From contig NZ_BSTN01000003.1 of the NCBI RefSeq assembly GCF_030269545.1, positions 248,001-312,000 of the forward strand: a stretch of DNA of 64,000 bases, in the 5' to 3' direction. Both the position numbers and the translations under genes were made by a program. The notes under the pieces are model-generated. The model did not search any database. It saw only the letters and a list, made by a program, of their open reading frames with translations, and was not told where the DNA came from. Below are positions 25,223-31,856 of this stretch, piece by piece (positions within the stretch are counted from its first letter, which is position 1; each line of letters opens with the position of its first letter). Source of the DNA: Actinomadura sp. NBRC 104425. GTDB taxonomy: Bacteria > Actinomycetota > Actinomycetes > Streptosporangiales > Streptosporangiaceae.

Positions 25223-26274
25223 TGCGCCCCCAGCTTGAACAGCACGTCCTCGGGGCGGATCTCGCCCGGCAGCACGCCCTGCTCGCGGAACAGGCCGGCG
25301 ACCGCCGCGACGTGCTCGCCGTCGGCGTCGGTGACGGGGCGCGGCACGTTCTGGTAGCGGGCGGAGGCGAGCGCGTCGTTCAGCCGCGCCCCGGACAGCG
25401 CGGTGGGGCCCTTGTCGAGGAAGACGTTCTGGAACTTCTCCGGGTCGCGCTTCTCCTGCTCGGTCAGCTCGCGCAGCACGTCCAGGAAGGTCTGCACGGC
25501 CTTCGGGTTCGCCTGGAGCAGTTCGGTGCGGGCGGCCCAGATGTTGAGGTCCTGGTCGGGCAGGTCGCGGCCGTGCACCAGCACCCGGGCGCCCTTGGCG
25601 ACCGCCTCGGGGTAGGCGTCGACGATCGCCCACCAGGCGTCCACCTTGCCGGTGGAGAACGCCGACGCGCCCTGCACCGGGTTGAGGTAGACGCGCTGCA
25701 CCTGCGAGGCCGGGATGCCCGCCTCCTTGAGCGCGAGCAGCAGCAGGTACTCGCCGCGCCCGGCCTTGTTGACCGCGACGCGCTTGCCGACCAGGTCGCG
25801 CACCGACCTGATGGGGCTGTCCGGCTTGACGACCAGGCCGTCCTCCTGCGGTGCGGCCTTGTCGGTGACGCGGTCGGTGACGGCGAAGACGCGCAGGTCG
25901 CGGCCGTTGGCGAGGTAGCCGACCGCCGGGGAGATCGCGCCTTCCAGCACGTTGACCGAACCGGAGCGCACCGCGTCGATGGTCGCGGTGAACGAGGCGT
26001 AGGAGCCGCCCCACTCCACCCGCGCGCCCACGGCCTTCAGCCGCTCTTCCAGGATCTTCTCGCGCTTGGCGTAGGCGAGCACGCCCGCGTTGCCGGGGTC
26101 CTTCAGTTTGATCACGGTGCCCGTGCCGCCTCCCCCGGCGTTGGCCGACCCGCCGCACGCGGCGGCCAGGCCCAGCGACAGGCTCAGCAGCACGGCGAGG
26201 GCGGCGCGGGCGAACGGTCTGAGGCGATGGCGGGGGCTTTTTCCGGGGAGTGCGGGCAGGACGGATTTCGACAT
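25219..26274 (-). CDS. Sulfonate/organosulfur-binding lipoprotein (SsuA-like)
   Basis: A 351-residue exported lipoprotein. The basic N-terminus and hydrophobic stretch (FARAALAVLLSLSLGLAA) lead to lipobox AAACGG (Cys near residue 40). The mature fold is SsuA-like: YAKREKILEERLKAVGARVEW, GSVNVLEGAISPAVGYLANG, DSPIRSVRDLVGKRVAVNKAG and GKVDAWWAIVDAYPEAVAKG. It is the first structural gene of the operon, 143 bp downstream of the leader-peptide stop. It captures the organosulfur substrate outside the membrane; the ligand is not known. Confidence 0.9.
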   Translation of the reverse strand: MSKSVLPALPGKSPRHRLRPFARAALAVLLSLSLGLAAACGGSANAGGGGTGTVIKLKDPGNAGVLAYAKREKILEERLKAVGARVEWGGSYASFTATIDAVRSGSVNVLEGAISPAVGYLANGRDLRVFAVTDRVTDKAAPQEDGLVVKPDSPIRSVRDLVGKRVAVNKAGRGEYLLLLALKEAGIPASQVQRVYLNPVQGASAFSTGKVDAWWAIVDAYPEAVAKGARVLVHGRDLPDQDLNIWAARTELLQANPKAVQTFLDVLRELTEQEKRDPEKFQNVFLDKGPTALSGARLNDALASARYQNVPRPVTDADGEHVAAVAGLFREQGVLPGEIRPEDVLFKLGAQ

Positions 26275-26417
26275 GGCTGACGTGGCCCTTCACGGGTCGT
26301 GCGAGCAGGCCGACGGGGCGCCGGGGGCGGACACGCCGGGGCGCATGGGGCGGCAGGGGCTCGCGGAGGAAGAGAACGGGGAGGAGGAGGGAGAGACGGA
26401 GGGAAGCCGGGGCAGGA

Positions 26418-26486
26418 TCAGCTACAGAGAGTGCTGTCCAGCCGCATCAGATCGACCACGCGCCGGACGGTCAGTGCGTGCGCCAT
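26418..26486 (-). CDS. Cys-attenuation leader peptide of the organosulfur operon
   Basis: The 22-residue peptide begins MAHALTVRRVVDLMR and ends DSTLCS. It matches the actinobacterial putative leader peptides found before sulfur-acquisition genes (RR-x-[VI]DL-x-R-x-x-S-x-[IL]C near the C-terminus). The penultimate codon is TGT (Cys). The predicted -10 ends 7 bp before the ATG, so the mRNA is probably leaderless and the peptide is translated from its 5' end. In this family, ribosome behaviour at the Cys codon is thought to couple expression to cysteine supply. This is too short for ordinary gene finding; the call rests on the pattern, the promoter and the downstream sulfur genes. Confidence 0.8.
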   Translation of the reverse strand: MAHALTVRRVVDLMRLDSTLCS

Positions 26487-26493
26487 ATTTCAG

Positions 26494-26523
26494 ATAATTC
26501 CGGTAGGGATAGCGGATTGTCAA
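26494..26523 (-). promoter_or_regulatory. Promoter of the organosulfur operon
   Basis: On the minus strand TTGACA (26523-26518), 18-bp spacer, AATTAT (26499-26494). A start 7 bp downstream would fall on the leader-peptide ATG at 26486. Confidence 0.7.
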
Positions 26524-26608
26524 CCCCGGAAACCTCGCCGACCTGCGCGTCCCGCCGTCCGGTCGGCCGGTGCGCCCGGACGGCGGGGGCTCGGCGGCCG
26601 GGGACGGC

Positions 26609-27550
26609 TCACAGCACGGCGATCGGGTTGATGGGGCTGGCGGTGCCGCCCTCGATGCGCAGCGGAGCCGCAACGAACAGGAACTCGGCGCGGCCGGCTC
26701 CGGCCAGCTCCTCCAGCCACAGCATCTCGGCCAGGTGCACGCCGTGCCGCCACAGCAGGATCATGTGCAGGTCGTCGGCGAGGTCCTCGTCGGCGAGCTG
26801 GCGCTCGTTGAGCCCGCCGATCGCGGCGTTGTCGGCGGCGACCATGGCGACGTCGCGTCCGGCCAGCCAGCGGCCGCCGTCGGCGCTCAGGCCCGGCTGC
26901 CCGGCCCAGTAGCCGTCCGGGCCCTCCTCCTGCCAGGTCAGCGGCCAGCCGGTGCGGACGACGGCGACGTCCCCGGGGCGCAGGTCGGCGCCGGACGCGT
27001 CCAGGCACGCCTGCAGGTCGTCCGGGCCGATCCGGTCGGCCGCCGCCAGGTGCGGGACGCCGCGCAGCCCCGCCACGTCGAACAGCACGCCCCGCGCCAC
27101 CACCGGCCCGGCCTTGTCGATGCCGCACCGCTGCGCCCCGTAGGAGCGCACCCGCCCGGCCGGGTGCCCGTTGTACAGCTCGTCGCCCGCCCACATGTGG
27201 CACAGCGCGTCCATGTGCGTGGTGGTGCCGTGCGGCGTGACGACCAGCGCGTCGTCGGCCATCCGCAGCCCCGCGCCGATCGCCCGCGCGCCCGCGGCGT
27301 AGTCGCCGCCGTCGACGGACATGAAGTGCTGCGGCAGCGGCCTGCCCCGCAGGTGCGGGACGGTCGTGGGCGCGGGCGAGGAGGTGGCGCCGCGGATCGG
27401 CATCGCCAGGCTCACCACGCGCCCCTCGCGCACGCACCGGGCCGCCGCGACGACCGCCTCGGGGGTCAGCAGGTTGAGGGTGCCGCGCTCGTCGCCGGTT
27501 CCCCAGCGACCCCAGTTGCCATACTGTTCGAACGTCATTCGGTGAGACAT
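26609..27550 (-). CDS. Cyclase family protein (kynurenine formamidase-like metal hydrolase)
   Basis: A 313-residue protein of the cyclase/KynB superfamily. The metal motif TPHGTTTHMDALCHMW (HxGTHxDxxxH) is intact, with a later catalytic H/E region IGGLNERQLADEDLADDLHMILL. Such enzymes hydrolyse amides or lactone-like bonds; the actinobacterial members next to catabolic genes are mostly uncharacterised. The ATG at 27550 has GGAAGG about nine bases upstream. It is divergent from the serine hydrolase at 27586, 35 bp away, suggesting a shared control region. No KstR2 box is visible there. Confidence 0.8.
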   Translation of the reverse strand: MSHRMTFEQYGNWGRWGTGDERGTLNLLTPEAVVAAARCVREGRVVSLAMPIRGATSSPAPTTVPHLRGRPLPQHFMSVDGGDYAAGARAIGAGLRMADDALVVTPHGTTTHMDALCHMWAGDELYNGHPAGRVRSYGAQRCGIDKAGPVVARGVLFDVAGLRGVPHLAAADRIGPDDLQACLDASGADLRPGDVAVVRTGWPLTWQEEGPDGYWAGQPGLSADGGRWLAGRDVAMVAADNAAIGGLNERQLADEDLADDLHMILLWRHGVHLAEMLWLEELAGAGRAEFLFVAAPLRIEGGTASPINPIAVL

Positions 27551-27585
27551 CCGGTAGGACCTTCCTCGAGGAGCGGAGCGGGCAC

Positions 27586-28773
27586 GTGGCGCAGACGGCG
27601 GTACAGGGGCGGTGCGATCCGGCCTTCGCAGCGGTACGGGACGTCTTCGAGCAGCACTTCGCCGACGGGCTGGAGCTGGGCGCCGCCGTCGCGGTGTACG
27701 CGGGCGACCGCAAGGTGGTGGACCTGTGGGGCGGTGTGGCCGACCGGCGCACCGGGCGCGAGTGGCGGGCCGACACCCCGTGCTTCGCGTTCTCCTGCAC
27801 CAAGGCGCTGACCGCCACGGCGGCCCTGCTGCTGGCCGAGCGCGGCGCCTACGACGTCGACGGCCCGGTGACGGCGTGGTGGCCGGAGTTCGGCGCGCAC
27901 GGCAAGGAGGGCACGACGGCGGCGCACCTGCTGTCCCACCAGGCGGGCCTGCCGGCGTTCGCGCGTCCGGTCACCGCCGAGGAGGCCGCGGACCCGGCCG
28001 CGATGGCGGCAGAGCTGGCGGCGCAGGAGCCCGAGTGGACTCCGGGCGAGGGCCACGGCTACCACGCGCTGACGTACGGGTGGCTCGCCGGCGAGATCGT
28101 CCGGCGGCTGTCGGGGCGGCCGGTCGGCGCGTTCGTGAAGGAGGAGTTCGCCGGGGACCTGGACCTGTGGATCGGCGCCCCCGACGACGTCATCGAGCGC
28201 GGCGCCAGGATGACCGCGCGGCGGCGCGTGCCGGCTTCGGACGGCGGGCGGCGGACGGCGGACGGCCCGGCCCCGGACGCCGCGCTGCTGGAGCGGCTGG
28301 CGAAAGCGGCCGCCGACCCAGCAAGCCGGCTCAACCGGGCGGTCAACAACCCGCACCCCGGCAAGGGCGGCTTCAACAACCCGGTGGTGCTGCGCGCAGG
28401 CTGGCCGGGCGCGGGGATGATGACGACGGCGGCGGGCATGGCGGCCTTCTACCGAGACCTGGCGGCCGGGCGGATCCTGCGGCCCGGCACGCTGCGCGAG
28501 GCCGTCAGGACGCGCGTGCAGGGGCCCGACCTGACGATGCTGCAGGAGACCGCGTTCGGGCTCGGCTACATGCGTCCGGCCTCCTCGTTCCGCGTCCCGG
28601 CGGCCGCCCGCGCGTCGGCGTTCGGGCACGGCGGCGCGGGCGGGTCGATCGGGCTGGGCGACGCCGAGGCCGGGCTGGCGCTGGCGTACCTGCCCAACCT
28701 GATGGGCGACGGCCTGGTCGGCGACCTGCGCGCCGCCCGCCTGGTCGAGGCCGCCTACTCCTGTCTCGGCTGA
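27586..28773 (+). CDS. Serine hydrolase, beta-lactamase/esterase EstB family
   Basis: A 395-residue class-C beta-lactamase-like hydrolase. The nucleophile motif SxxK is FSCTKALTATAALLLAERG; the second motif Tyr-x-Asn-like residue falls in HALTYGWLAGEIVRR; the third is FGHGGAGGSIG (HGG in place of KTG). These features fit EstB/LipE-type esterases rather than true beta-lactamases. There is no signal peptide, so it is cytosolic. GTG 27586 follows GGAGCGG. Mycobacterial relatives occur near lipid and sterol catabolism genes; the substrate here is unknown. Confidence 0.85.
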   Translation: MAQTAVQGRCDPAFAAVRDVFEQHFADGLELGAAVAVYAGDRKVVDLWGGVADRRTGREWRADTPCFAFSCTKALTATAALLLAERGAYDVDGPVTAWWPEFGAHGKEGTTAAHLLSHQAGLPAFARPVTAEEAADPAAMAAELAAQEPEWTPGEGHGYHALTYGWLAGEIVRRLSGRPVGAFVKEEFAGDLDLWIGAPDDVIERGARMTARRRVPASDGGRRTADGPAPDAALLERLAKAAADPASRLNRAVNNPHPGKGGFNNPVVLRAGWPGAGMMTTAAGMAAFYRDLAAGRILRPGTLREAVRTRVQGPDLTMLQETAFGLGYMRPASSFRVPAAARASAFGHGGAGGSIGLGDAEAGLALAYLPNLMGDGLVGDLRAARLVEAAYSCLG

Positions 28774-28800
28774 GCCCGCGCCCATCGCTGCCGGCGCCCC

Positions 28801-29535
28801 TCAGTGCATGGTGATGCCGCCGCTGACCGACACGGTCTGGCCGGTGATGTAGCCGGCGCGGTCGGTGCACAGGAACGCGACGAGCCCGGCGACGTCGTCC
28901 GGGCGGCCGATGCGGCGCAGCGGGATCTGCTTGGCGAGCTTGTCCAGCAGGCCGGGATGCCGGTCGGACACCGCCCGCACCATCGGGGTGTCGGTCGGGC
29001 CGGGGCAGACGACGTTGCTGGTGACGCCGCCGCGCGCGGCCTCCCTGGCGAGGGTCTTGGCGAGGCCGAACAGCCCCGCCTTGGTGGCCGCGTAGGCGCC
29101 CTCGCCGCCGGAGCCGGCGCGCGCCCCGTCGGAGGAGACGAACACCAGGCGGCCCCAGCCGCGTTCGGTCATGCCCGGCAGGAGGGCCTTGGTGAGCTGC
29201 ATGGGGGCGCGCAGGTTCACCTTCCACATCAGGTCCCAGTGGGCGGGGTCGCTGTCGGTGAACGGCTCGACGATGCTGATGCCGGCGTTGTGCACGAGCA
29301 CGTCGACGCGGCCCACCCCGGCCGTGAAGCGGTCGATGTCGGCGGGGTCGGCGAGGTCGACGCGGCGGGCGGTGCCGCCGACGGCCTGCGCGGTCTCCTC
29401 GGCGGCGGCGCCGTCGAGGTCGGCGACGACGACGTGGGCGCCGAGGGACGCCAGGTCGGCGCAGACGGCCCGGCCGATGCCCCCGGCGCCGCCGGTGACG
29501 ACCGCGACGCGTCCGTCCAGGGTCAGTCCGTTCAC
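28801..29535 (-). CDS. Short-chain dehydrogenase/reductase
   Basis: A 244-residue SDR: cofactor loop VVTGGAGGIGRAV with Asp after strand 2 (VVADLD, favouring NAD), HNAGIS, the catalytic Ser in VFVSSDGARAG, YAATK (Tyr/Lys) and NVVCPGPTDTPM. The C-terminus TGQTVSVSGGITMH is typical of FabG-like enzymes. GTG 29535 overlaps the stop of the isochorismatase-like gene. Transcription probably begins at the operator-linked promoter near 30171. Confidence 0.85.
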   Translation of the reverse strand: MNGLTLDGRVAVVTGGAGGIGRAVCADLASLGAHVVVADLDGAAAEETAQAVGGTARRVDLADPADIDRFTAGVGRVDVLVHNAGISIVEPFTDSDPAHWDLMWKVNLRAPMQLTKALLPGMTERGWGRLVFVSSDGARAGSGGEGAYAATKAGLFGLAKTLAREAARGGVTSNVVCPGPTDTPMVRAVSDRHPGLLDKLAKQIPLRRIGRPDDVAGLVAFLCTDRAGYITGQTVSVSGGITMH

Positions 29536-30158
29536 GCGGTCCTCCAGGCGGCGGCGAGGTCGGCGCTGGTGGCGCGGGCGGCGAGCAGGGCGACGGTGTT
29601 GGCCATGACGGCGTCGCCGTACTCGGCGGGCGTCCCGGCGACCGCGTCGGCGACGACGACCACCCGGTAGCCGAGGTTCACCGCCTCCAGGCACAGGCCG
29701 GGGACGCCGAGGTTGAGCGACACGCCGAGGGCGACGACCGTGCGCACGCCGAGGGCGCGCAGCGTCTGGTCCAGGGATGTGCCGGTGAACGGGGAGAACC
29801 CGTGGTAGCGGCGCGACTCCAGATCGGCCGGGTCGCGCAGCTCCGGCAGCACCTCGACCGCGCCCGTGCCCTCCAGCATGTGCGCGGGGTCGCGCAGCAG
29901 GTTGCGGATGAACGGGCTGTTGCCGGTGTGGCTGCCGGCGCGGTCGGCGCGGAACGCGGCGGTGCAGTGCACGACGCGGATCCCCGCGGTGCGGGCGGCG
30001 GTGAGGGTGCGGGCGGCGGCCGCGGTCACCCCGCGTTCGGCGCACGCCTCGACCAGGTCGGGGAAGCGGGCCAGGTCCCCGACGACGCCGCGCTGCATCT
30101 CCATGACCAGCACGGCGGTGTCGGCGGGGGCGGCCAGTGCGGCGAGATCGATCGGCAC
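29532..30158 (-). CDS. Isochorismatase-family protein lacking the Asp-Lys-Cys triad
   Basis: A 208-residue protein with the isochorismatase/cysteine-hydrolase fold (AVLVMEMQRGVV; GFSPFTGTSLDQTLRALGV; VALGVSLNLGVPG). All three catalytic positions are altered: the first Asp is Glu20 in VMEMQ, the Lys is Arg in SRRYHGF, and the nucleophilic Cys (GVxTNxCV) is Gly in GVSLNLGV. It may be a non-hydrolytic homologue. GTG 30158 lies 7 bp after a TAGATT -10, so the mRNA may be leaderless. The adjacent operator and the GTGA overlap with the downstream SDR suggest a regulated two-gene unit. Confidence 0.75.
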   Translation of the reverse strand: MPIDLAALAAPADTAVLVMEMQRGVVGDLARFPDLVEACAERGVTAAAARTLTAARTAGIRVVHCTAAFRADRAGSHTGNSPFIRNLLRDPAHMLEGTGAVEVLPELRDPADLESRRYHGFSPFTGTSLDQTLRALGVRTVVALGVSLNLGVPGLCLEAVNLGYRVVVVADAVAGTPAEYGDAVMANTVALLAARATSADLAAAWRTA

Positions 30159-30166
30159 GTGAATCA

Positions 30167-30184
30167 ATCTAGCATTTGCTTGGT
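30167..30184. promoter_or_regulatory. KstR2-type operator for isochorismatase-like/SDR pair
   Basis: ATCTAGC-attt-GCTTGGT has two mismatches to the 18-bp consensus. On the minus strand TAGATT (30171-30166) within it can serve as a -10, 7 bp before the GTG at 30158. It also lies 25 bp upstream of the endonuclease V start. Confidence 0.55.
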
Positions 30185-30209
30185 AGACGGGGGCGGTAAC
30201 GTCCCGTGC

Positions 30210-30911
30210 ATGGAGGTACGCGACCTGCACGGCCGGCCCGCCACCGCCGAGGAGGCCGAGGAGATCCAAAGCCGGCTGCGCCCCCTGCTCGACCTGGACG
30301 ACCCGGGGCCGCAGGCGCCCCACCTCATCGCCGGGCTGGACGTGTCGTACGAGGGCGACGGGAGCGGGCGGGGCGGCCGCCTCGCCGCCGCCGCGGTCGT
30401 GCTGGACGCCGCGACGCTGGACGTGGTGGAGGAGTCGGTGGTCACCGGCACGGCCGCGTTCCCGTACGTGCCGGGCCTGCTGGCGTTCCGCGAGCTGCCC
30501 GCGCTGGTGGAGGCGCTGCGGCGGCTGACGGTGACGCCCGACCTGCTGGTGTGCGACGGCTACGGGCTGGCCCACCCGCGCCGGTTCGGCCTGGCCTGCC
30601 ATGTGGGCGTGCTGACGGGGCTGCCGACGATGGGCGTCGCCAAGACCCCGTTCGTCGGCGCCTACGACCCGCCGGGCGGGCGGCGCGGCGACGCGAGCCC
30701 GGTGCGGCACGACGGCGAGACCGTCGGGCGCGTGCTGCGCACCCGCGACGGCGTCAAGCCGGTGTTCGTGTCGGTCGGGCACCGCATCGACCTGGACACC
30801 GCGTGCCGCCACGCCCTCGCGCTGACCCCGCGCTACCGCCTGCCGGAGACCACCCGCCGGGCCGACCGGCTGTCCCGCGACGCGCTGGCCGCACTGGCCC
30901 CGCCCTCCTGA
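30210..30911 (+). CDS. nfi: Endonuclease V (deoxyinosine 3' endonuclease)
   Basis: A 233-residue DNA-repair nuclease that cleaves 3' to deoxyinosine. Family motifs are intact: IAGLDVSYEG (metal Asp), YVPGLLAFRELPAL (PYIPGLLAFRE motif with Glu), CDGYGLAHPRRFGLACHVGVL and MGVAKTPFVGAY. The C-terminal half includes VGHRIDLDTACRHAL. ATG 30210 has no strong ribosome site. It is an isolated rightward gene; its nearness to the operator at 30167 may be incidental. Confidence 0.9.
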   Translation: MEVRDLHGRPATAEEAEEIQSRLRPLLDLDDPGPQAPHLIAGLDVSYEGDGSGRGGRLAAAAVVLDAATLDVVEESVVTGTAAFPYVPGLLAFRELPALVEALRRLTVTPDLLVCDGYGLAHPRRFGLACHVGVLTGLPTMGVAKTPFVGAYDPPGGRRGDASPVRHDGETVGRVLRTRDGVKPVFVSVGHRIDLDTACRHALALTPRYRLPETTRRADRLSRDALAALAPPS

Positions 30912-30967
30912 GCCGCACGGCCTCCTCACCCGGGACCGCCGCCCCGGGCGAACGGGGTTCGGCGCTC

Positions 30968-30996
30968 TTGTTAGCAAACCAAGCGTGCGCTAGGTT
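30968..30996 (+). promoter_or_regulatory. Leaderless promoter of the DUF35 operon
   Basis: TTGTTA (30968-30973), 17-bp spacer, TAGGTT (30991-30996), then ATG at 31005, 8 bp after the -10. The operator at 30978-30995 fills the spacer and overlaps the -10. Confidence 0.6.
30978..30995. promoter_or_regulatory. KstR2-type operator of the DUF35 operon
   Basis: ACCAAGC-gtgc-GCTAGGT matches the 18-bp consensus with one mismatch, and the flanks extend the symmetry (AACC/GGTT). It fits the 14-mer less well (three mismatches), showing that the wider register describes these sites better. Confidence 0.65.
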
Positions 30997-31004
30997 GGCT
31001 GGCG

Positions 31005-31403
31005 ATGGACCGTCGCCCCTCCCCCGTGCCGACGCCGCTGACCGAGCCCTACTGGACGGCCTGCCGGCGCGGCGAGCTGGTGCTGCAGCGCTGCCGGGGC
31101 TGCGCGCGGTTCGTCCACTTCCCCGAACCGTCCTGCCCCTTCTGCGGTGCCGCCGAACTGGCGTACGAGGCGGTGTCCGGACGCGGCCACGTCCACACGT
31201 TCAGCGTCGTGCACCGCGCCTTCCTGCCCGGGTTCGACCCGCCGTACGTCGTCGCGTGGATCGACCTGCCGGAGGGCGCCCGGGTGTTCGGGGACGTCAC
31301 CGGCTGCCCTCCCGAGGACGTGCGGATCGGGATGCCGGTCCAGGTGACCTTCGACGACCTCGACGGCTTCGGCCCGATCCCCCACTGGAGGCCGGCGGCA
31401 TGA
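31005..31403 (+). CDS. DUF35 OB-fold protein with rubredoxin-like zinc ribbon
   Basis: A 132-residue protein. The N-terminal helices (LTEPYWTACRRGELVL) precede a zinc ribbon CRGC-x10-CPFC, then the OB fold (GRGHVHTFSVVHRAFLPGF, PPYVVAWIDLPEG, MPVQVTFDDLDGFGPIPHW). DUF35 proteins partner with thiolase-like or hydratase proteins acting on acyl-CoA, e.g. ChsH2 with Ltp2 in sterol side-chain cleavage (family knowledge). Cys-less thiolase-like proteins at 1 and 13608 are possible partners. It is the first gene of a KstR2-type-controlled operon and overlaps the next gene by four bases. Confidence 0.85.
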   Translation: MDRRPSPVPTPLTEPYWTACRRGELVLQRCRGCARFVHFPEPSCPFCGAAELAYEAVSGRGHVHTFSVVHRAFLPGFDPPYVVAWIDLPEGARVFGDVTGCPPEDVRIGMPVQVTFDDLDGFGPIPHWRPAA

Positions 31404-31768
31404 CGCGCACAGGCACGCGCACAGGCCCGCGCGTAGGAAACGTCCTGTACGTCGCGGAGGACGTGGACGAGGCGGTCCGCTTCTACCGCGACGCCCTGGG
31501 CCTGGCCGTGAAGTTCACCGACGGCGGCCGGTTCGCCGCCTTCGACGGCGGCGGCACCACGTTCGCGGTCGCCGGGCCGGACGAGGACGTGACCGGCGGC
31601 GTGCCCGCGGCGTCGTTCAAGGTCGACGACGTGGCCGCGGCGGTGGAGCGGCTCACCGCGGCCGGGGCGCAGATCGTGCGCGGCCCCGAGGAGGGGCCGC
31701 ACGAGACCCGCGCCGTGCTGCGCGATCCGGCCGGCAACGCGTTCGTCCTGTACGCGCCCCGCACCTGA
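31400..31768 (+). CDS. VOC-family (glyoxalase/dioxygenase fold) protein
   Basis: A 122-residue protein with two beta-alpha-beta-beta-beta modules: VLYVAEDVDEAVRFYRDALGLAV and ASFKVDDVAAAVERLTAAG, ending AVLRDPAGNAFVLYAP. Metal ligands are incomplete by eye (no clear His in the first module), so it may bind a ligand rather than catalyse. ATG 31400 overlaps the DUF35 stop (ATGA), which suggests it acts with the DUF35 protein or acyl-CoA substrate of this operon. Confidence 0.75.
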   Translation: MTRTGTRTGPRVGNVLYVAEDVDEAVRFYRDALGLAVKFTDGGRFAAFDGGGTTFAVAGPDEDVTGGVPAASFKVDDVAAAVERLTAAGAQIVRGPEEGPHETRAVLRDPAGNAFVLYAPRT

Positions 31769-31856
31769 GCATCCGACAGGTCCCCGTTCTCGAAGGCACG
31801 TCCCCCGCCACCGTCCGCGACCCCACCCCCAGAGCCGGAGCCGAAGGAGCCGAGCC

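Larger units (their letters stand above)
26275..26608. other. Organosulfur operon leader region
   Basis: This 334-bp gap before the cyclase gene carries, on the minus strand, a promoter (26523-26494), a leaderless 22-codon leader peptide (26486-26418) and a pyrimidine-rich leader of about 140 nt in the leftward transcript. Confidence 0.6.

Noticed and set aside
27586..28773. True class-C beta-lactamase
   Set aside because: No signal peptide and the KTG motif is HGG, pointing to an esterase-type hydrolase.
30210..30911. Endonuclease V as a member of the KstR2-type regulon
   Set aside because: The operator favours the leftward pair; no good rightward -10 is placed by it, and a DNA-repair gene does not fit the regulon.
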